A stretch of 17,782 nt of DNA, from the NCBI GenBank assembly GCA_046160725.1, contig JBJXHB010000496.1:1-17782 (forward strand). Direction: 5' to 3'. A program made the translations under genes and the position numbers. Positions 1 through 7,021 of the stretch are shown one piece after another. This DNA comes from JBJXHB01 sp046160725 (GTDB taxonomy: Bacteria > Pseudomonadota > Gammaproteobacteria > Burkholderiales > Burkholderiaceae_C). How positions within the stretch are numbered: the first letter of the stretch is position 1; each line of letters opens with the position of its first letter. The notes beneath the pieces are model-generated. The model made no database searches, was not told the origin of the DNA, and saw nothing but the letters and a program-made list of their open reading frames with translations.

Positions 1-154
1 TCCTTCAATTCAATTGCCGGGGCAACTCGCACGCTATGGCTCCAATGCAGTCCGTAGTACAGCATCAGAGACAAAGTGCTGCTTTAAGTTCCCTTAAGAA
101 TCAAACACTACACTAGCCCCCCGGGGGCCGGGCGACGCCCAGCCCAACGACGGG
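1..154. other. Non-coding stretch downstream of smg
   Basis: No credible reading frame, tRNA or rRNA is visible here. The first ~115 bases have clearly more A+T than the rest of the window and include short motifs such as CTTAAG (93-98) and the inverted repeat CAGCA/TGCTG (60-64 and 77-81). Bases 116-128 form a GC palindrome (GCCCCCCGGGGGC) and 130-140 a small GGGC/GCCC hairpin. Both lie just past the smg stop and might end its transcript, but no U-tract follows on the minus strand. In many Betaproteobacteria a topoisomerase gene follows smg; none starts here. Confidence 0.5.
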
Positions 155-607
155 TCAATGGATCAGCCGTTCCTCCGGCGCGACAAACAGCTCGTCGAGG
201 ATCAGCGCGTCGGGCTCCTCGCCCAGGCTCCAGAAGACCATCAGGACGATCACCTTCAGGTCCTCCAGCGGCAGCGGGCGGACACCAGCGGCCAAGGCAC
301 GGTCGACCACCATCTCGCGCATCGGGGGCGGCAGGACGCCGGCTGACTCCAGGAAGCGGATGAAGCCGATGGACTCGTCGCCCATCACCTCCTGCTCGAA
401 GCCGGAATAGACCCGCAGGCTGCCCTCTCGTTGCGGTTCCTGAGGCACCTGCACAGCGCCCGACAGGCCGTCCAGCCAGGTCAGCGCATCGCGGATTTCG
501 TCGCTCTCGAACCCCACGGCCGACAGCTTGCGCGTCAGCTGGTCATGGTCCGGACAGGCATCCGGACGCCAGTAGTTTTCATACAGGTAGACCAGCACCT
601 CAAACAT
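155..607 (-). CDS. smg: Smg family protein (DUF494)
   Basis: A 150-residue cytoplasmic protein of the Smg/DUF494 family, whose biochemical role is not established. The N-terminus MFEVLVYLYENYW and the C-terminal part with EDLKVIVLMVFWSLGEEPDALILDEL are the family's recognisable ends, and the length is usual (about 150-160). I chose the ATG at 605-607 because homology begins there; the frame stays open upstream into dprA but that part has no family likeness. No Shine-Dalgarno sequence precedes this ATG. Instead a TATAGT hexamer (615-620) sits seven bases before it, as for a leaderless transcript, though no -35 is seen. It is the last gene of a LysM-dprA-smg run, with an 88-bp gap after dprA, so read-through from dprA remains the simple alternative. 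Confidence 0.92.
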   Translation of the reverse strand: MFEVLVYLYENYWRPDACPDHDQLTRKLSAVGFESDEIRDALTWLDGLSGAVQVPQEPQREGSLRVYSGFEQEVMGDESIGFIRFLESAGVLPPPMREMVVDRALAAGVRPLPLEDLKVIVLMVFWSLGEEPDALILDELFVAPEERLIH

Positions 608-614
608 GCGAGGG

Positions 615-620
615 ACTATA
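615..620 (-). promoter_or_regulatory. Candidate -10 box for leaderless smg transcript
   Basis: On the minus strand TATAGT (5 of 6 matches to TATAAT) is followed by seven bases and then the smg ATG, which would place the transcription start on or next to the A of the start codon. No TTGACA-like -35 is found 16-18 bases upstream, and the extended -10 TG is absent, so this is weak. Confidence 0.2.
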
Positions 621-652
621 CAGCAGGGGCCCTTTCGCGAGGGTGTACGGCC

Positions 653-676
653 GGTCCCGACGGCGTGCGTCGGACC
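653..676 (-). terminator. Hairpin between dprA and smg
   Basis: Arms GGTCCCGACG (653-662) and CGTCGGACC (668-676) pair over nine base pairs with one bulged C and a five-base loop. It begins 20 bases past the dprA stop on the minus strand. There is no U-tract, so it may be a weak terminator, a processing site or an mRNA 3' stabiliser rather than a classical intrinsic terminator. Confidence 0.35.
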
Positions 677-695
677 AACGCCGGCGCGCCGTGCC

Positions 696-1850
696 TCAGG
701 CTGAGCCGCGCCGCTGAAACAACGCGCCCGGAAGGCGGGCCACCTGCCCGGCGAGCTCCAGCTCGAGCAGCCGAGTCTGCAGCATTGCCGCGTCCTGGCC
801 GGTTCGCGCCAGCAGCGCATCCAGGGTCACGGGGTCGTGCCCCATGGCTTGCAGCACCGGGTCGACCGGCGGCCCGGGCTCGGTATCCGAATCGGTCTGC
901 TCTTCGGCGCCCGCCCCCGGCATCGGTTTCGGCGGCCGGCGCGGGCGCGGCGGCGCTGGTGGCGGGCCCAGCCTGAGCTCGTCCAGCACGTCAGCCGAGG
1001 TCTCGATCAGTTTCGCGCCCTGCCGGATCAGGGCATGGCAACCGCGGGATTGCGGCGAGTGGATGGACCCGGGCACGGCCATCACCTCGCGGCCGCACTC
1101 AGCCGCCTGCCGCGCCGTGCTGAGAGAACCGCTGCGCACCGCGGCCTCGATCACCAGCGTGCCTCGACACAGTCCCGCGATCACCCGGTTGCGCTGCAGG
1201 AAATAGCCCGCAAGGCCCGGCGTGCCGAGTGGGAACTCACTGATCAGCAGGCCCGAAGATGCAATGCGCTGAGCCAGTCCCCGGTTGTCCGATGGATACA
1301 CGATATCGATGCCGGTGCCGTAAACGGCAATGGTGTCGCCCCCAGCGTGCAGCGCGCCCTCGTGCGCAGCGGCGTCGATGCCGGCGGCCATACCGGAAAC
1401 GATGACCAGCCCATGCTTGGCGAGGTCGCGGGCAAACGCCCTCGCGTTGTCGGCACCTTGCGCTGTCGGGCTGCGGCTGCCGACGATGGCCAGGGCGGGC
1501 CGGTTCAACAACTCCACCCGCCCCTGTGCATACAACAACAGCGGGGGGTCGGCCGTGTTCAGCAGGGCCTGCGGATAGCCCTGGTCGGCCAGCGTCACCA
1601 CGCGGCGGTCGGCGCCGGCCTGCTGCCAGCGACGTGTCTGCTCCACCAGATCGCGCCACGCCGGTGGCTCGGCGGCGACCGCAGCGGTCGCGTCGCGGCC
1701 CAACAGGGCGCGCCAGGTGGCGGGACTGCCCTCGAAGACGGCGGCCGCTGACCCATACGCACCGAGCAGACGCCGCGCGTCGGCTCGGCTGACCCTGGGT
1801 AACAGCAGCAGCCGCAGCCAGGCGGCCAGCTCGTCGGCCGCTTCACTCAT
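696..1850 (-). CDS. dprA: DNA-processing protein DprA/Smf
   Basis: A cytoplasmic single-stranded DNA-binding protein that loads RecA onto incoming DNA during natural transformation. The 384-residue product has an N-terminal helical (SAM-like) region up to about residue 70 and then the Rossmann-type DprA core. Visible signatures are AIVGSRSPTAQG (121-132), SGMAAGIDAAAHEGAL (152-167), RNRVIAGL (220-227), RSGSLSTARQA (239-249) and VPGSIHSP (259-266). A proline-rich linker (about 296-330) leads to a C-terminal winged-helix-like domain (about 334-380). In the core the common FPRRNR is YFLQRNR here. The ATG at 1848-1850 lies 16 bases after the stop of the LysM gene, so the two are probably co-transcribed. 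The Shine-Dalgarno sequence is poor (AGGCGG), consistent with translational coupling. Confidence 0.96.
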   Translation of the reverse strand: MSEAADELAAWLRLLLLPRVSRADARRLLGAYGSAAAVFEGSPATWRALLGRDATAAVAAEPPAWRDLVEQTRRWQQAGADRRVVTLADQGYPQALLNTADPPLLLYAQGRVELLNRPALAIVGSRSPTAQGADNARAFARDLAKHGLVIVSGMAAGIDAAAHEGALHAGGDTIAVYGTGIDIVYPSDNRGLAQRIASSGLLISEFPLGTPGLAGYFLQRNRVIAGLCRGTLVIEAAVRSGSLSTARQAAECGREVMAVPGSIHSPQSRGCHALIRQGAKLIETSADVLDELRLGPPPAPPRPRRPPKPMPGAGAEEQTDSDTEPGPPVDPVLQAMGHDPVTLDALLARTGQDAAMLQTRLLELELAGQVARLPGALFQRRGSA

Positions 1851-1866
1851 CGCCAGACCGCCTGTG

Positions 1867-3069
1867 TCAGGACTGGCTGAAACGGTCGCCGGTCTTGATC
1901 GGATCCACTGCGTTGAGGATCAACGCATACGAAACACGGTCGAACACGCGGAAGACAAACAGCAGTCCGACTCTCTCGTCGGGCAGCTGGATTGGTGTCT
2001 TCTTGCCGGGTTCCGTCCGGTCGGTGGTGGCCACACCAGCCCGCCAAAGCGCCAGCACATGCCCGCGCTCCATACCGTCGCGGCCACCGCGGTTCAGCGC
2101 CACGATCTGGTTCTGACCGGCGGTCAATGCCTCGCCGTAGATCGAGACAATGTGTCCGTCGATGGCCTTGCTCGGTGCGCGTGGCACATAGGCTGCATAG
2201 TCGCGCTGGGGCACGGGTGACAGCCGGTCACCGACGCCCGCCTCCAGCCGGGCGCTGGTCAGCGTAAAGCTGGACGGTACCGGAATCGCGGTCTTGCCGT
2301 CGGCCGACGTTCGCTGCTCCGCCGCCCGAGTGAAGGCCGCGGTGCCGACGAACGCGCCCTCCCAACCCAGGATCTCCTGGGTCCGGCGGTCGCGCAATGG
2401 CCGCGCCTCACGAAAGACACGGAAGTCGCGTGCACCCTTGAGGTCGCCGCGCACATAGGCCGTCTCGCCACGAGAGACCATGACACGTCCCTCCTGGGTC
2501 GCAACCACCCGAGGCGCAGACGCCAGCTCGTCGGTATCCAGCACCACGGCCTCGTTCAGGAACGGGCCGATCAGGTGCAGCGGGATGGCGGCGATGGCGC
2601 CGCCGTCGAGCAGCTCGCTGCGAACGCGCGGGCTGAGCTTGACCGTGTTGGACGGCGGCGTCCCTTGCTCCTGCGCGCCTGCCAACTGCAACCGGGCGCG
2701 GCCACCCGACTTGATCAGCACCAGGACCTGTCCTGGATAGATGAGGTGAGGGTTTCGGATCTGCTCCAGGTTCATGCCCCAAAGCTCAGGCCAACGCCAC
2801 GGCCGGCTCAGAAAAAGCTTGGAGATGTCCCAAAGGGTGTCGCCGCGCTGCACCACATGCTGCTCGGGGGCATTGGCAGCCAGCTCGGACAGCGCAACGC
2901 CGGCCTGCGCCACCTGTTGCGCCGTTCCACGCTGGTCGGGTGAGACGGGAAAGTTGACACCCCAGGACGGCCCGGCCACGACGGACAGGGCCATCAGGGA
3001 CAAGGCCTGCCGCCGCGCGAGTCGCGGCTGCCGGTTGCGCGGGCGTGCGTTCAATTTGCTCTCCGACAT
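1867..3069 (-). CDS. Secreted LysM-domain protein
   Basis: A 400-residue exported protein with one LysM module, expected to bind peptidoglycan in the periplasm. The first 20 residues are basic, followed by a hydrophobic stretch (about 22-36, ALSLMALSVVAG) that looks like a signal peptide or anchor. The LysM module spans about 71-119, with HVVQRGDTLWDISKLFL at its start and NPHLIYPGQVLVLI at its end. The remaining ~280 residues match no enzyme I know; no hydrolase motif is evident. This gene next to dprA and opposite def is a recurring Betaproteobacterial arrangement, but its role is not established. I chose the ATG at 3067-3069 because it gives a proper signal sequence and has GAGGA about 15 bases upstream. 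The longer frame starting at 3276 reads through the intergenic region and lacks any signal sequence. Confidence 0.9.
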   Translation of the reverse strand: MSESKLNARPRNRQPRLARRQALSLMALSVVAGPSWGVNFPVSPDQRGTAQQVAQAGVALSELAANAPEQHVVQRGDTLWDISKLFLSRPWRWPELWGMNLEQIRNPHLIYPGQVLVLIKSGGRARLQLAGAQEQGTPPSNTVKLSPRVRSELLDGGAIAAIPLHLIGPFLNEAVVLDTDELASAPRVVATQEGRVMVSRGETAYVRGDLKGARDFRVFREARPLRDRRTQEILGWEGAFVGTAAFTRAAEQRTSADGKTAIPVPSSFTLTSARLEAGVGDRLSPVPQRDYAAYVPRAPSKAIDGHIVSIYGEALTAGQNQIVALNRGGRDGMERGHVLALWRAGVATTDRTEPGKKTPIQLPDERVGLLFVFRVFDRVSYALILNAVDPIKTGDRFSQS

Positions 3070-3093
3070 GTTGCCGTGCTGTTGGTCCTCTTG

Positions 3094-3110
3094 CCCCAGG
3101 CGGCCTGGGG
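3094..3110 (-). other. Leader hairpin upstream of the LysM gene
   Basis: CCCCAGG (3094-3100) and CCTGGGG (3104-3110) form a perfect seven-base-pair stem with a three-base loop. On the minus strand it ends 24 bases before the LysM gene ATG, with GAGGA between. It could affect translation start or mRNA stability; no function can be assigned. Confidence 0.35.
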
Positions 3111-3206
3111 TCCGATGCCACAATCCGGCCGGTGGTTGCGCCCCGCAGCATAGCCGCGCTGTCGCAGGCGCCCGGCATCGGGCGCAAAGCTCATCCTGCA
3201 TCGCAG

Positions 3207-3235
3207 ATTCTGCCGATAAACCCTTGATATCGCAA
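3207..3235 (-). promoter_or_regulatory. Candidate promoter for the LysM-dprA-smg run
   Basis: On the minus strand TTGCGA (3235-3230) and CAGAAT (3212-3207) are spaced by 17 bases. Each matches four of six consensus positions. It would give a leader of roughly 130 bases. Weak evidence, placed in the divergent intergenic region where a promoter is expected. Confidence 0.2.
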
Positions 3236-3252
3236 CGAAAAGCGCCTCTCAT
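3224..3252 (+). promoter_or_regulatory. Candidate sigma-70 promoter for def-fmt
   Basis: TTGATA (3224-3229, five of six matches) is followed after 17 bases by TCTCAT (3247-3252, four of six). Transcription would begin near 3259, leaving a leader of about 90 bases before def. It overlaps the divergent candidate on the other strand. Confidence 0.3.
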
Positions 3253-3347
3253 TGCGGCGCCACCCGGTTCGAGCACCCCCCCGGGCGTTGCGCCTGTTCC
3301 ACAGCTGTAGCTGCATGTTGCACCTGCAGCCCGCCGACGACACGACC

Positions 3348-3869
3348 ATGGCCCTGCTGACCATCCTTCGCTACCCCGATCCGCGCCTGCACAAGGTGGC
3401 TGCGGCCGTACCCGCCGTCGATGACCGCATCCGCGGTCTGGTCGACGACATGCTGGAAACCATGTACGACCAGGAAGGGGTTGGCCTGGCCGCCACCCAG
3501 GTCGACGTACATCAGCGTGTGATCGTCATGGACACGTCCGACACCCATGACCAGCCGCGCGTGCTGATCAACCCCGAGATCATCTGGACCAGCGGGGAGA
3601 TGCGGCTCGAGGACGAGGGTTGCCTGTCGGTGCCGACCATCTACGAACGCGTCCAGCGTCACCAGCGGGTGCGGGCGCGAGCCCTGGGCCGGGACGGGCT
3701 GCCGTACGAGTTCGACGCGGAAGGGCTGGCGGCGGTCTGCGTCCAGCACGAGATGGACCATCTGGTCGGCAAGGTCTTCGTCGAGTACCTGAGCCCGCTC
3801 AAGCGCGACCGCATCCGCAGCAAGATGATCAAGAAGTCGCGCGACGATCAGGGCCGGATGCGCGCCTGA
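3348..3869 (+). CDS. def: Peptide deformylase
   Basis: A cytoplasmic metalloenzyme that removes the N-formyl group from nascent proteins. The 173-residue length is normal. All three family motifs are present: GVGLAATQ (44-51), EGCLS (90-94, metal ligand Cys92) and QHEMDH (133-138, ligands His134 and His138, catalytic Glu135). The ATG at 3348 gives the usual start MALLTILRYPDPRL; upstream codons in the open frame have no family likeness. The ribosome site is weak. fmt follows after 32 bases on the same strand, the common def-fmt operon in which one enzyme adds and the other removes the formyl group. Confidence 0.97.
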   Translation: MALLTILRYPDPRLHKVAAAVPAVDDRIRGLVDDMLETMYDQEGVGLAATQVDVHQRVIVMDTSDTHDQPRVLINPEIIWTSGEMRLEDEGCLSVPTIYERVQRHQRVRARALGRDGLPYEFDAEGLAAVCVQHEMDHLVGKVFVEYLSPLKRDRIRSKMIKKSRDDQGRMRA

Positions 3870-3901
3870 GGCGCCAACCGACCAGGCCCGACCGGAACGC
3901 C

Positions 3902-4879
3902 ATGCGCATCGCTTTCGCCGGCACGCCGCCATTCGCGGCCCGTGCGCTGCAGGCTCTGGCTGCGGCGGGGCATGAAATTGTCCTGGTGCTCAGCCAGCCG
4001 GACCGTCCGGCGGGGCGCGGACTGAAGGCAGCGGCTTCCGCCGTCAAGCTGCAAGCCCAGGCACTGGGTGTACCGGTGGCCCAGCCGCGCGGCCTGCGCC
4101 TGGACGGGCGCTGGGCTGCCGATGCGGCCGAGGTCCGTGCGGCCCTCGATGCCGCGAAGCCGGAGGTGATGGTGGTCGCGGCCTACGGCCTGATCCTGCC
4201 GGCCTGGGCACTGAGCCTGCCGACCTATGGCTGCCTCAACATCCACGGTTCGTTGCTGCCGCGTTGGCGCGGTGCAGCACCGGTGCAGCGCGCCATCGAG
4301 GCTGGTGACACCCATACCGGCGTCGCGATCATGCAGATGGACACCGGGCTGGACACCGGCGCCGTCCGCCTGCAGCAGGCGTTGCCGATCGACAGCCATG
4401 CCACGGCTGCCAGCCTGACCGATGCCCTGGCCCTGCTGGGTGCGCGGCTGGTGGTGCAGGCGTTGCGGGAGTTGACCGACGGGCACTTGCCGTTGACGCC
4501 GCAGCCGCTGGAGGGCATCAACTACGCCCACAAGATCGAGAAGTCCGAGGCACCACTGGACTGGCGTGCCGAAGCCGCCTTGCTGGAACGACGGATCCGG
4601 GCGTTCGATCCCTTTCCAGGTGCCCACTTCACCTGGGCCGGCGAGGCCATCAAGGTCTGGCGGGCCGAGGTGGTGCCAGGCTGGGGCGGATTGCCGGGAC
4701 AGATACAACGGGCCGGCAGCGAATGGCGGGTGGCCTGTGCGACCGACGCCCTGCGGCTGGTGACGGTGCAGCGCCCCGGTGGCCGCCGGGCGCCGGTGGG
4801 GCAGGCCCTGGCCGGACTGGCCGGCATCGAGGGCGCTCTACTGCCGCCTCCAGTGGCGACGCCCGGCTCAACGGACTGA
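3902..4879 (+). CDS. fmt: Methionyl-tRNA formyltransferase
   Basis: Transfers a formyl group from 10-formyltetrahydrofolate to Met-tRNA(fMet) in the cytoplasm, enabling translation initiation. The 325-residue product has the N-terminal formyltransferase domain with FAGTPPFA (5-12), the folate-site stretch SQPDRPAGRG (31-40), and the catalytic triad Asn113, His115 and Asp151 in NIHGSLLPRWRGAAP and MDTGLDTG. The C-terminal tRNA-binding domain begins near residue 205 and includes SEAPLDW and IRAFDPFPGAHF. The start MRIAFAGTP is the family start. In many Betaproteobacteria htpX and/or rsmB come next; here neither follows within the window. Confidence 0.97.
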   Translation: MRIAFAGTPPFAARALQALAAAGHEIVLVLSQPDRPAGRGLKAAASAVKLQAQALGVPVAQPRGLRLDGRWAADAAEVRAALDAAKPEVMVVAAYGLILPAWALSLPTYGCLNIHGSLLPRWRGAAPVQRAIEAGDTHTGVAIMQMDTGLDTGAVRLQQALPIDSHATAASLTDALALLGARLVVQALRELTDGHLPLTPQPLEGINYAHKIEKSEAPLDWRAEAALLERRIRAFDPFPGAHFTWAGEAIKVWRAEVVPGWGGLPGQIQRAGSEWRVACATDALRLVTVQRPGGRRAPVGQALAGLAGIEGALLPPPVATPGSTD

Positions 4880-4892
4880 CGCGGGGCAGGCG

Positions 4893-4909
4893 GGGCTCCG
4901 CCGGAGCCC
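4893..4909 (+). terminator. Hairpin downstream of fmt
   Basis: GGGCTCC (4893-4899) and GGAGCCC (4903-4909) form a perfect seven-base-pair stem with a GCC loop, 13 bases after the fmt stop. No U-tract follows. A second inverted repeat, CCCGGGCT (4917-4924) with AGCCCGGG (4943-4950), lies just beyond. Together they plausibly mark the end of the def-fmt transcript. Confidence 0.4.
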
Positions 4910-4993
4910 GCACCGTCCCGGGCTGACACGGCGGCGCCCTAAAGCCCGGGCCGGCTGCGGCCGATATCGCGGCATCCCACACCCGTCGTGCCC

Positions 4994-5356
4994 ATGCTCC
5001 GCCTTGCCTTGCCCATCCTGATGGCCGCCCTCCTGGCACTGCCGGGTTGCGACCTGCTGGGCATCGAGTCCGCGTCCGATGTGGCCGCCCGGCGGGAGGG
5101 CGACGGCAAGGCTGTCGGTGGCGCCTGCCGCCATGCCGGCCGCGCCATCGAGGACTGCTACGCCCTGAACAAGAAGACCGACAAGGCCGCGGTGTATGCC
5201 GGCTGGCGCGAAATGAACGACTACATGCGGGAGAACAAGATCGAGCCGGTCGCCCCGCAGATGAGTGCCGCCAAGCCCGCCGAGGATGCACCGCCGGACG
5301 ACCCCAAGCCGGCCAAGGGGGCAAAGGGCGCCAAGGCGTCCAAGCACGACTCCTGA
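4994..5356 (+). CDS. Small putative lipoprotein of unknown function
   Basis: A 120-residue protein with a signal sequence and lipobox (ALPGC, lipidated Cys19), so probably anchored in an envelope membrane and facing the periplasm. Asp20 right after the lipid cysteine would, by the enterobacterial +2 rule, favour the inner membrane, but that rule is not secure outside enterics. The middle part (about 41-84) has two cysteines (45 and 55) that could form a disulfide, and looks like a compact helical unit (CRHAGRAIEDCYALNKK, WREMNDYMRENKIE). The tail (about 93-117) is low complexity, rich in Ala, Lys and Pro, like a cell-wall-reaching or disordered linker. A GTG at 4988 could start two codons earlier; the ATG at 4994 gives the cleaner signal peptide. 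I do not recognise a named family. Confidence 0.8.
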   Translation: MLRLALPILMAALLALPGCDLLGIESASDVAARREGDGKAVGGACRHAGRAIEDCYALNKKTDKAAVYAGWREMNDYMRENKIEPVAPQMSAAKPAEDAPPDDPKPAKGAKGAKASKHDS

Positions 5357-5361
5357 CCGTC

Positions 5362-5377
5362 GGCTGCGACCGCAGCC
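5362..5377 (+). terminator. Hairpin downstream of the lipoprotein gene
   Basis: GGCTGC (5362-5367) pairs with GCAGCC (5372-5377) around a GACC loop, five bases after the stop codon. A second small inverted repeat, GGCCC/GGGCC, follows at 5382-5397. No U-tract is present, so termination is only possible, not shown. Confidence 0.35.
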
Positions 5378-5468
5378 CGTCGGCCCTTTCGCGGGCCTGT
5401 CGCACCATTCGCACACGGCCGCGGCAGCTGCGGCACCATGACGATCCTGACTTCAAGAGGAGATCGCC

Positions 5469-6206
5469 ATGTCCACAAGCCGCCGCCTACTGTTGTCCAG
5501 CGTCCTTCTGGTGGCCGCCACGGGGGCCCATGCGCAGATGTTCAGCAACTCCACCGTCGGGTCCGGCCAGCTGGCCTCGGAGTCCCGCACGCCGGGCGCG
5601 TTCGGGGCTGTCCTGGCCTCCGGTGCGATCGACCTGGTGGTACGCCAGGGCGACCGCGACATGGTCGATCTGAGGGCCGACGACAACTTGCTGCCGCTGC
5701 TGGAGACGGTGGTCGAGGACCGCCGCGGCGGCCGAACCCTGGTGGTGCGCTGGAAGCGCGGCGAAAGCGTGCGCACCCGCAACAAGGTCCAGGTCACGGT
5801 AACCGCCCTGAGGCTGTCGTCCATCGCCATCGAGGGCGCGGGCGACATCCTGGTCGAGAAGATGGAGTCGCCACAACTGACCCTGACGATCTCCGGCGCC
5901 GGTGACATGAAGGCCCGCCAGCTCAAGACCGATGAGTTGTCGGTGCGCATTGCCGGTTCGGGCGACCTGCAGGCCGCCGGCAGCGCAGGCCGTCTTTCCG
6001 TCAACATCGCCGGCTCGGGCGACGTCAACACCCTCGATCTGGCTGCCGACGACGTCAAGGTGTCGATCGCAGGCTCCGGCGACGCGGCCATTCAGGCCAA
6101 CAAGTCCTTGCATGCCTCCATTGCCGGCTCTGGCGACGTGAGCTACGTCGGCCAAGCCGCGATGACCAAGTCGGTGGTCGGCAGCGGGTCCGTTCGACGT
6201 CGCTGA
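5469..6206 (+). CDS. Secreted GIN-domain (DUF2807) protein
   Basis: A 245-residue exported protein. Residues 1-22 form a signal peptide (RR, hydrophobic core, AHA before Gln23). The rest is a GIN/DUF2807 domain, known structurally in related proteins as a right-handed beta-helix-like fold. The second half repeats a glycine turn every 18-20 residues: GAGD at 123 and 143, GSGD at 163, 182, 202 and 220, and a last GSGS at 238. Strongly basic RRR ends the chain. The start is firm: AGAGGAG lies about ten bases before the ATG. Family members are usually periplasmic or anchored proteins of unknown function, sometimes placed with envelope or anti-sigma genes. Here the gene sits alone between a lipoprotein and an exporter, giving no clear functional context. 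Confidence 0.88.
   Translation: MSTSRRLLLSSVLLVAATGAHAQMFSNSTVGSGQLASESRTPGAFGAVLASGAIDLVVRQGDRDMVDLRADDNLLPLLETVVEDRRGGRTLVVRWKRGESVRTRNKVQVTVTALRLSSIAIEGAGDILVEKMESPQLTLTISGAGDMKARQLKTDELSVRIAGSGDLQAAGSAGRLSVNIAGSGDVNTLDLAADDVKVSIAGSGDAAIQANKSLHASIAGSGDVSYVGQAAMTKSVVGSGSVRRR
5949..6139 (+). repeat. Imperfect coding repeat of the IAGSGD unit
   Basis: Four near-identical ~20-base units encoding I-A-G-S-G-D begin at 5949, 6006, 6066 and 6120, spaced 57, 60 and 54 bases apart. They differ mostly at third codon positions, so selection acts on the protein turn rather than on the DNA. They are the visible core of the beta-helix repeats of the GIN-domain protein. Confidence 0.75.
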
Positions 6207-6266
6207 CGCCAACGGCCGGCGGGCACCGGGCCCAGCCGGCTCGTGTGCCGTTGGACAATACGGCGC

Positions 6267-7019
6267 ATGCCCGACGCACAACTGCCGCGGCCGGCCGGCC
6301 ACGACGCGCCGCTGCACGCCCATCCTGAGTTCCGCCGAGGTGCTCGCGAGATGGTGCCGATGGGCTATGCCGTGGCCACCTGGGGCCTGGTCACCGGCGT
6401 GGCCATGGTGCAGAGTGGCTTGGCGGTCTGGCAGGCGGTGTTGATGAGCCTGGTTGCCTTTGCGGGTACGGCTCAGCTGGCCACGCTGCCCCTGATCGCC
6501 TCCGGCGCACCGGTCAGCCTGGTGCTGATGGCCGCCGCCTGCGTCAACCTGCGGTTCGTGTTCCTGGGCCTGCAGTGGCGGCCCTACTTCGGCCACCTGC
6601 CGCTGAAACGCCGCGCGGCCCTTGCCTATTTCTGCGCCGACCTGAACCTTGTGCTGTTCCGGCGCCGCTTTTCTCAGGCTCAACCGGCCCCGGAGCAGTG
6701 GCCATACTTCTGGGGTGGCATTGCGGTCAATGCCAGCGCCTGGCACCTGGCGTCCTTGCTCGGCATCGCGCTGGCACATCGCATCCCGCTGTCCTGGGGC
6801 CTGGGATTCGCAGGCACCATCTCGCTGCTGGCCTTTGTCTGGTCCATGATCGAGACGCGGCGCATGGCGGTGGCCGCGGCGATTGCCGCCGCGGTATCGC
6901 TCGCGGCCGTGGCCCTGCCGTTGAAGCTCAACATCGTCGTGGCCATCGTCGCCGCGGTCATCGCTGGCGCCATCATGGACATGGCCAGTGGCCGGCGGCA
7001 GGCCGGGGCGGCACCCTGA
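6267..7019 (+). CDS. azlC: AzlC family branched-chain amino acid exporter, large subunit
   Basis: An inner-membrane protein of the AzlC (LIV-E) family, which with AzlD exports branched-chain amino acids or their analogues. The product is 250 residues, with several hydrophobic segments spaced through the chain. FAGTAQLATLPLIASGAP (about 71-88) and the following VNLRFVFLGLQWRP are typical family stretches. The last ~50 residues are alternating Ala/Val-rich membrane segments. The ATG at 6267 gives a usual soluble N-terminus; an in-frame GTG at 6243 would add eight residues without likeness. No Shine-Dalgarno site is clear. azlD starts two bases after the stop, so the pair is almost certainly translated together. 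Confidence 0.92.
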   Translation: MPDAQLPRPAGHDAPLHAHPEFRRGAREMVPMGYAVATWGLVTGVAMVQSGLAVWQAVLMSLVAFAGTAQLATLPLIASGAPVSLVLMAAACVNLRFVFLGLQWRPYFGHLPLKRRAALAYFCADLNLVLFRRRFSQAQPAPEQWPYFWGGIAVNASAWHLASLLGIALAHRIPLSWGLGFAGTISLLAFVWSMIETRRMAVAAAIAAAVSLAAVALPLKLNIVVAIVAAVIAGAIMDMASGRRQAGAAP

Positions 7020-7021
7020 CC

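Noticed and set aside
116..128. GC palindrome as an intrinsic terminator of smg
   Set aside because: A loop-free C6G5 run with no U-tract; position alone is not enough for a terminator call.
3147..3152. TATGCT (minus strand) as -10 box for the LysM gene
   Set aside because: No -35-like hexamer at 16-18 bases; the TTGCGA/CAGAAT pair upstream is slightly better, though still weak.
3070..3276. Longer start for the LysM protein at 3276
   Set aside because: It would cross the divergent promoter region and bury the signal peptide; the ATG at 3069 fits an exported protein.
6254..6259. GACAAT as a -10 box for a leaderless azlC
   Set aside because: It has the same seven-base distance as the smg case but only four matches and no -35; too weak to list.
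5487..6779. 430-codon minus-strand open frame
   Set aside because: Antisense to the DUF2807 and azlC genes; its apparent repeats are the reverse of the G-S-G-D repeats.
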